Positions 4,977 to 5,051 of a stretch of 5,051 nt of DNA are shown in pieces. Origin of the DNA: Dehalococcoidales bacterium (GTDB lineage: Bacteria > Chloroflexota > Dehalococcoidia > Dehalococcoidales > Fen-1064); NCBI GenBank assembly GCA_016929875.1, contig JAFGHZ010000041.1, positions 1 through 5,051 on the forward strand. Direction: 5' to 3'. The position numbers were made by a program, and so were the translations under genes. The notes under the pieces were generated by a model. The model saw nothing but the letters and a program-made list of their open reading frames with translations, was not told the DNA's origin and made no database searches. Each line of letters begins with the position of its first letter. The first letter of the stretch is position 1.

Positions 4977-5051
4977 ATGCCGTTTGATGTAACTTTGCAC
5001 TCAGGAGAATCTCAGGAATCCCTGCTCCGCCGCTTTCAGAAAATGGTCCAG
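4977..5051 (+). CDS. rpsU: Small ribosomal subunit protein bS21, N-terminal part
   Basis: The first 25 codons of a gene cut by the window edge. The peptide begins MPFDVTLHSGESQESLLRRF and continues with QKMVQ. An acidic, short N-terminus followed by ES-x3-LLRRF-x-K is the hallmark of bS21, a small basic protein of the 30S subunit placed near the anti-Shine-Dalgarno end of 16S rRNA, where it helps translation initiation. The start is supported by AAGGA 9 nt upstream. The basic C-terminal part that would confirm the assignment is outside the window. It has its own promoter-like sequence and an unusually long leader, and it follows ssrA on the same strand. Confidence 0.85.
   Translation, partial: MPFDVTLHSGESQESLLRRFQKMVQ

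Noticed and set aside
1..5051. CRISPR array or insertion sequence
   Set aside because: No regularly spaced direct repeats, no transposase and no terminal inverted repeats were seen.

Overview
The window comes from a bacterium with an anaerobic style of energy metabolism. Four consecutive + strand genes (1-2853) encode iron-sulfur electron carriers of the heterodisulfide reductase (Hdr) type. They are followed by standard bacterial housekeeping loci: smpB, ssrA (tmRNA) and the start of rpsU. Bacterial tmRNA/SmpB and bS21 rule out an archaeal methanogen, so the Hdr genes belong to a bacterial flavin- or ferredoxin-linked electron-transfer complex. The protein style suggests Chloroflexota (Dehalococcoidia-like) or another deep anaerobic lineage, but that placement is recalled resemblance, not proof.

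Layout. 1-240: C-terminal end of a coenzyme F420 hydrogenase/dehydrogenase beta-subunit-like (FdhB/FrhB-type) protein, cut by the window edge. 237-821: hdrC. 827-1690: hdrB. 1705-2853: a fused HdrC+HdrB (HdrD-type) protein. The four are tightly packed (ATGA overlap, then 5 and 14 nt gaps) and end at a near-perfect intrinsic terminator (2876-2902). Next come a dispersed palindromic repeat (about 2911-2943) and an AT-rich gene on the - strand (2967-3578) of unknown function, with its own promoter and a strong ribosome binding site; it looks acquired. smpB (3745-4209) and ssrA (4305-4656) form a complete trans-translation pair. The tmRNA has its alanine identity G.U pair, three recognisable pseudoknots and a 9-codon tag reading AKEPVLVAA. 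A 320-nt gene-free stretch then carries a good sigma70-type promoter and a potentially structured leader before rpsU, which starts at 4977 and runs off the window.

How the genes work together. The FdhB-like protein would exchange electrons with a formate-, hydrogen- or cofactor-linked dehydrogenase and pass them through the ferredoxin clusters of HdrC to the noncubane clusters of HdrB. The HdrD-type protein supplies a second, self-contained module of the same kind. HdrA, the flavin bifurcation subunit, is not in the window and would be expected upstream. SmpB and tmRNA rescue stalled ribosomes and tag the nascent chain for proteolysis. Most novel-looking are the doubled Hdr module, the AT-rich - strand gene, the unusual tmRNA tag, and the long rpsU leader.
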